A stretch of 64,000 nt of DNA, from positions 39,232,248 to 39,296,247 of the forward strand of contig VDFB02000003.1 in NCBI GenBank assembly GCA_007258455.2, in the 5' to 3' direction. Made by a program: the position numbers and the translations under genes. This document shows, piece by piece, positions 59,710 through 64,000 of the stretch (positions within the stretch are counted from its first letter, which is position 1; every line of letters starts with the position of its first letter). The notes under the pieces were generated by a model, which made no database searches, was not told the DNA's origin, and saw only the letters and a program-made list of their open reading frames with translations. The stretch comes from Sequoia sempervirens. Its lineage: Eukaryota; Streptophyta; Pinopsida; Cupressales; Cupressaceae.

Positions 59710-60889
59710 TGTGTATGTTAAATATGTATAATCAAAATGAAATAAACAAAACACACATAATAGAACTTTAAACTGAAGGAAAGCAAGTAATTTGAATTTA
59801 AATAAACAAATGGAGCTTCTTTTAGAGCCGTTCCATCTTCCTCTATCTCCAGAGATTCTTTTGAAGCTGTTGCTCTCAGATTGCGTAAGCAAGGCTTCTC
59901 CAAATGGCAATCTGTAGAATGAGTATGCAAAGTGATAAAGCTTCTCTATCCTATATGCTGGTGGAGGTGAGAATGCTGATACGGATATGCACAGGGGCTG
60001 TGGATTGAAGATGCTATGAAATGAAATGGATATGCCATGATATGTTATGCTACTATGCTATGCTATGAAATGAGAATGATATGAATGCTAAAAGGCTTAT
60101 GCTATTTCAAATTGGCTATAGTTATTCTATTGAAAGCTTCTATATGATTGCAAAGACCCGGTAGTCCTTGTTATAGCTTTTTTGCAGGCAAAATCCTGGC
60201 TGGCAAGGATCAACGGCTGTGAGGTTGTCTGGTAAGTTTGAATGGTGAGAGATGGAGAGGTTGAGAAGAAAATGGAAGAGGTTGGGAGGTTGGAGAGAAG
60301 AATGGAAGCCTGTCTTCAACCCACGGGAACAAGCTTGCACAGGAACAGAGAAATTATTTTTTTTGTTTTGGCAGTTTGTTTCACGGTTGTTGAAGATAAT
60401 GCAAATTAAATAAATAAATAAATTTAATTTCATGTGAGTTTGAAGAAATTAAATATTTTTGAAATATTTAATTTTAGAACTATAGAAGAATCAATTAAAT
60501 ACTTAAAATATTTAATTTGCAAATAGACTAGAAGAATTAATTAAATATTTTGGAATATTTAATTATAATGTGACTTTAGAAAAGAATTAATTAAATATTT
60601 GGAATATTTAATTGTAAATTGAATTTAGAAGAAAGAATACTTAATCTTTATTTGAATAAAATATTCAAGCCAAGATTATTGATAATTAATATAAATAAAT
60701 CGTAATGTTTATTTAATTAATTAAGAAATGAAAATGAAAAGATGATTAAATAAACTTATTTATTTAATCGAAATGAAATAATGAACAATATAAATAAATT
60801 ATTTAAATTTATTTATACGCAGATGGAATTCGGAGATTTAATTAATTAATTACCAGACTATGTGATGTGACCATTTTTAGGTGTATACA
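59710..60889 (-). repeat. element E 5' LTR
   Basis: A 1,180-bp partner of 52,393-53,593, with scattered substitutions and a few small deletions. The inverted-repeat cluster is at about 60,445-60,640. The TATA position reads CTATAACAAGG here, weaker than in the 3' LTR. Confidence 0.93.
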
Positions 60890-60894
60890 GTTTG

Positions 60895-61608
60895 TATTCT
60901 TTATTTTTGACAAAAGAAAAGCCAAATGGAATACTATTTTATGATTGCAATCTGATTTAATGATTTATTTTAGAATGTATGCACAAATTCTAAAAACTTA
61001 AGTAGGCACATATATGTGTATGCACATAGACTTCATCTATGTACATACACATACTTGTAACATACCTTCTTTTGTTTTTAGTTCATTTTTAAATGGAAAA
61101 TGCTTATTGATGAAAGTATATAATAGTCATAAGAATGATATGACCGATTGTTGAATTACTCTATTGAATCACAAATCTAATTCTTCTTTTGAAGACATAT
61201 GTGGAAGAATATTCTAATTCTTGAACGGAACAGTGATACCTTAGTTGACTAGAGCACCTCAAGGTAGATGCTGCTAGAGGGTAGATAGTTGTTATGAGAT
61301 GTTGTATAGTAGAAAGTGTGTCACCAAAAAGTGTATACTTTACTTGATTTGGGAATAATTGATGACAAATTGGACTTAATGAGGCCTTGAGCTAGTGTTG
61401 TGAGGTGTTTTTCACATCCACACTAGGTCTTGGACCCTTGCAAATGCATTTATTGATGTCTTGTAAAGGTGTTGTAAAGTGTCGTAAAAGAATTTCATGT
61501 TTTTCTAGACTTAATGGACCTATCTTTCCACTAATTCAACATTATAAAGTGTATTCAATGTCATTCTCACATCAATCTAGAAGGCTTGTGAATTAAACTT
61601 AAATCTAA
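60895..61608. other. spacer left of element G, no gene
   Basis: AT-rich. Near 61,008-61,055 GTGTATGCACATAGA and TCTATGTACATACAC form an imperfect inverted repeat. From 61,390 on, words such as GTGTTGTGAGGTG and CACATCCACAC begin to repeat and lead into element G. Confidence 0.4.
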
Positions 61609-61892
61609 TGTAGTGTTGTAATGTGATTTACACATTCACATTGGATGTTGTGCCTTTCTAGGCTAAGTGGACCTCATTTTAGTGATGTAAAGTATATTTA
61701 ATCACACTTTCACATTGAGCTTTGTGTCCCTAGCCCTAATTACTCTTTACATCATCATTAATAGGCCCCTATTGCCCCATATTGTGCATCTTGAGGCTTA
61801 ATTTGATCAAAGACCTGACTAGAACAACCTAGAAGCTTGTTTTCTTCACTTCCCAACCATCTAGTTGGAAAAATGGCCTTTGTGGGACCAAG

Positions 61893-61960
61893 TCACCCAT
61901 CTAGGCGACTTAGTCCTTGCCAAGTGGGACTAAGTCGCCCATCCTGGTGACTTAGTCCAA
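61893..61960. repeat. two tandem palindromes upstream of element G promoter
   Basis: Two imperfect palindromes with half sites GGACTAAGTCGCCCAT and GGCGACTTAGTCC (or variants) lie 105-170 bp upstream of the TATA box. Confidence 0.88.
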
Positions 61961-62065
61961 TTTGGCCCATTTTCAAGGTTTGAGCAGGAAATTTTGGAAT
62001 TTAAGTTTATTCTTTCTCCATGTCGGCCTTAGGGATCCAATTTACAGGAAATAAGGTGAATTACC

Positions 62066-62074
62066 TATAAAATA
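62066..62074 (+). promoter_or_regulatory. TATA box of element G
   Basis: ACCTATAAAATAAAGTCTC is a strong plant TATA box. A pyrimidine-rich stretch (CATTCACACATCTCTC) follows at the expected start-site distance. Confidence 0.7.
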
Positions 62075-62262
62075 AAGTCTCTTAACCATAATTTACATCT
62101 CTTAACTCATTCACACATCTCTCATCATTCATTCATCTTCTCCTTCAAGTCAAGCAAGCTAGGGTTTTGTCATTCCAAGTCATCAAGATAGCTTCTTAAG
62201 ACATTCAAGGGCAGATTCTTCAACTATTGCTGCAGAAAAACAAGATCAATCATCATGGCAAG

Positions 62263-62398
62263 GTAATAACTCCATTATTTCATGCTTCATTACATTCTTT
62301 CTCCATTTTGGTTTAATTACCTACAAAGGGGTTTGACCAAGGCAAACGCCCATGCCCTAACGTCCAACATTTCTTCTTCTTGTCTTGTGTGTTTGCAG
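62263..62398 (+). other. putative spliceosomal intron of element G
   Basis: Donor GGCAAG|GTAATAAC. The conserved block here reads GGGGTTTG-ACCAAGG-CAAACGCCC. Branch GCCCTAACGTCC, pyrimidine tract TTCTTCTTCTTGTCTTGTG and acceptor TTTGCAG follow. About 136 bp; a TTTAG six bases further is an alternative acceptor. Confidence 0.72.
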
Positions 62399-62603
62399 AT
62401 TTAGGAACTTTAAGGGTTTGAATATCATTGAAGAAAAGATTGAAGACATGTTGAAGGAATCTCCTTTTTTACTAGGGAAAAAACCTACATAAAAAGGCAT
62501 TCACAGGTCGAACTTTGCAGTTTCAGGTCTGAATACTTGGAGGGGCAGAAAGTGCAGACCGGGGGCTCCCATTTCCACTTTCGAATTTTCAAAAATTTAG
62601 AAG

Positions 62604-62635
62604 TGGACTAAGTCGCCACTAGTGGTGGCTTAGTC
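62604..62635. repeat. palindrome downstream of element G intron
   Basis: GGACTAAGTCGCCAC and GTGGTGGCTTAGTCC form a stem with few mismatches about 205 bp after the acceptor. Half or decayed copies occur at about 62,730-62,755 and 63,401-63,434. Confidence 0.85.
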
Positions 62636-63639
62636 CCAATGAACCTTTTTTTTAGAATTTTTTGTAGATTTGGATACCCATTTGGTTGAAACGGGCTCCG
62701 GTGTAGTTTTCCAAAATCACTCTGAAAAAGGACTAAGTCGTCTGGCCTGGCATAAATGTCCCAATGGGGTTAAAAATCAGGATTTCTAGAATTTTAAAGT
62801 TGCTTGAAGTCTACAACACACTTCTAGGTGCACACATTCAATTTTACAACTTTTTTTTTTGTTTCATGGTCATTTCTAGGTCATTTAGTTCATGTTTGCA
62901 TATCACATTGTGTTTTCCAGAAATTTACATTTCTTAGGTTTTGCATCATTAGATCATTTCATTTTCATATCAGAGCATTATATAATCTTAGTTAGACATA
63001 ATACATCTCATTTACATTAACTTTGAGTGTAGACATTTGCATTTTGGCCCATCTACTTCTCCTTTTAGGTGAAAAATCCTAGAAGTGCAAGAAAGTAGTT
63101 TGGTGCCAAATTCTTTGTTTACATTTTGGTGAACCTGAATTTTGAATACTTTTCATTTATGATTTGGAGTCCTTCATCATATATGTAGCTCGCATTGACC
63201 TTGCATTAGGATTTGCATGGGTTTGCATGCTAGGTTTCAAGTTTTGCATTCATAAAAAGTGCATTTAGGTTGCATTTTTGACATCTAAAATCATTAAAAT
63301 TTTCTACAAATTTGCATTTTCATCTTAGTTTTGCATCATACCACATCTAAAACATCAAAATCCATTGAAAATTTCTGGAAATTTTGAAAAAAACCCTAAC
63401 TAGGACTAATCTACCACTTTGGGCGACTTAGTCCTAGTCCTAATTTTTCACTGTCTGATATAGTGACAAAAACCTCATTTGTATGCTTCCTAAGCCTCCT
63501 AATATCATATACTATAAGTCTAGGAAGTTTCGGGATCATTTGTCTTATGCATCTAGCTCAAAAACATCAATTTAGGGTAGTCATTTTTCAAATCACTTCA
63601 AACATCATTAGATCTAAAAATGCTTACATTTCGGAAATT

Positions 63640-63875
63640 TTGCATCACATGGCTAAAAGTACTTTTTAATTTTGTATACATAATGTTTTTCTTCATAAAA
63701 ATTTGCATAAGTTTGATAAAAGTGTTTTTCATTCTTGCATATGCATTTTTTTCATTCTTAAAAACTTTGCATATATTGGATAAAAATGTTTTGCATCCTT
63801 GCATATACATTGTTTATATTGCTAAAGCATTGCATGACATGGTTACAAGTGCTTTTCATTTTTGTTCAAACAATG
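63640..63875. repeat. tandem repeat, about 65-70-bp unit, element G leader
   Basis: Three to four degenerate units of the form TTTGCAT-x-ATGGCTAAAAGT, TTTTCATT and ATACATTGTTTTT. Short ORFs on both strands are by-products. Confidence 0.7.
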
Positions 63876-64000
63876 TTACTACCTTACATATTTAGACATG
63901 TTAAGAAATATTTCCTATCCCCTCCCTATGAGAGTGTTTTCGTGAAAGAGATTATAACCTTGGACATTCCTAACGATCATATTTGTTCTTCTCCTAATAT

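Larger units (their letters stand above)
52393..60889 (-). mobile_element. LTR retrotransposon E (minus), tRNA-Lys primed, one long ORF, no pol
   Basis: LTRs 52,393-53,593 and 59,710-60,889 start TGTGTATGTT and end GTATACA, and are nearly identical by eye. GTTTG duplications flank both sides (52,388-52,392 and 60,890-60,894). A purine tract beside the left LTR and a primer-binding site beside the right LTR give minus orientation. The 6.1-kb interior contains a 703-codon ORF, several tandem repeats and no protease, RT or integrase. High LTR similarity and an open ORF make it the youngest complete element here. Confidence 0.93.
61609..64000 (+). mobile_element. LTR retrotransposon G (plus), 5' part, cut by window edge
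   Basis: The left edge TGTAGTGTTGTAATGTG resembles the LTR start of element C (TGTAGTGTAGG), so I place the LTR start here. The palindromes, TATA box, intron and downstream palindromes follow in the same order as in C and D but on the plus strand. Neither an LTR partner nor a coding region is inside the window, so the LTR end is not fixed. Family membership is inferred from this shared architecture. Confidence 0.55.

Overview
This window looks like repeat-dominated nuclear DNA from a seed plant with a large genome. Gymnosperm-like is an inference from how old, nested and AT-rich the repeats are; no species marker is visible. No intact host gene was found. Readable host-gene remnants are a DYW-type PPR pseudogene (2.77-3.70 kb, minus) and three exons of a broken pepsin-like aspartic protease (3.89-4.37 kb, plus). 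Two further exon-like stretches near the left end were not identified. Almost everything else is transposable-element DNA.

Layout. 0-8 kb: host-gene fragments, a 60-bp-unit tandem repeat, a TGACTA-rich array ending like a CACTA transposon, and a decayed Ty3/gypsy RT fragment. 8.0-18.2 kb: LTR element C (minus), with a second, gag-protease LTR element (element 1, 9.84-13.68 kb) nested inside. 18.7-23 kb: element D, a diverged relative of C that has lost its 5' LTR. 23.1-26.2 kb: a DUF4283 (LINE ORF1-like) pseudogene and a minus-strand Copia fragment. 27.5-49.4 kb is a nest several levels deep. A plus-strand Copia gag is split by gypsy-like element A (27,781-48,312). A's 3' LTR is split by a coding-free LARD-like element (28,829-44,386). 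That element's LTRs are in turn interrupted by a 3.6-kb TG...CA insertion and by 5S rRNA-derived repeats. 50-50.45 kb: TA-rich microsatellite. 52.4-60.9 kb: element E, with nearly identical LTRs, perfect target-site duplications, a tRNA-Lys-type primer-binding site and an intact 703-codon ORF with a G-patch motif. From about 61.6 kb to the end: element G (plus), cut by the window edge.

Most interesting result. Four LTR families (C, D, the LARD and G) carry what reads as the same small spliceosomal intron inside the LTR or leader. It has a GT donor, a CTAAC-like branch site, a pyrimidine tract and an AG acceptor around a conserved GGGGTTTG-ACCAAGG-CAAACCCC block. In C, D and G a palindrome sits about 110-120 bp upstream of the TATA box, and a palindrome of the same sequence type sits about 200 bp downstream of the intron. 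The palindrome sequence differs between C/D and G, but its positions are conserved.

No element in the window carries a complete pol. The only RT remnant is the isolated fragment at 6.8-7.6 kb. The elements are gag-only, gag-protease-only or coding-free, so they would depend on enzymes supplied from elsewhere. All calls rest on reading the sequence; no alignment or database search was run.
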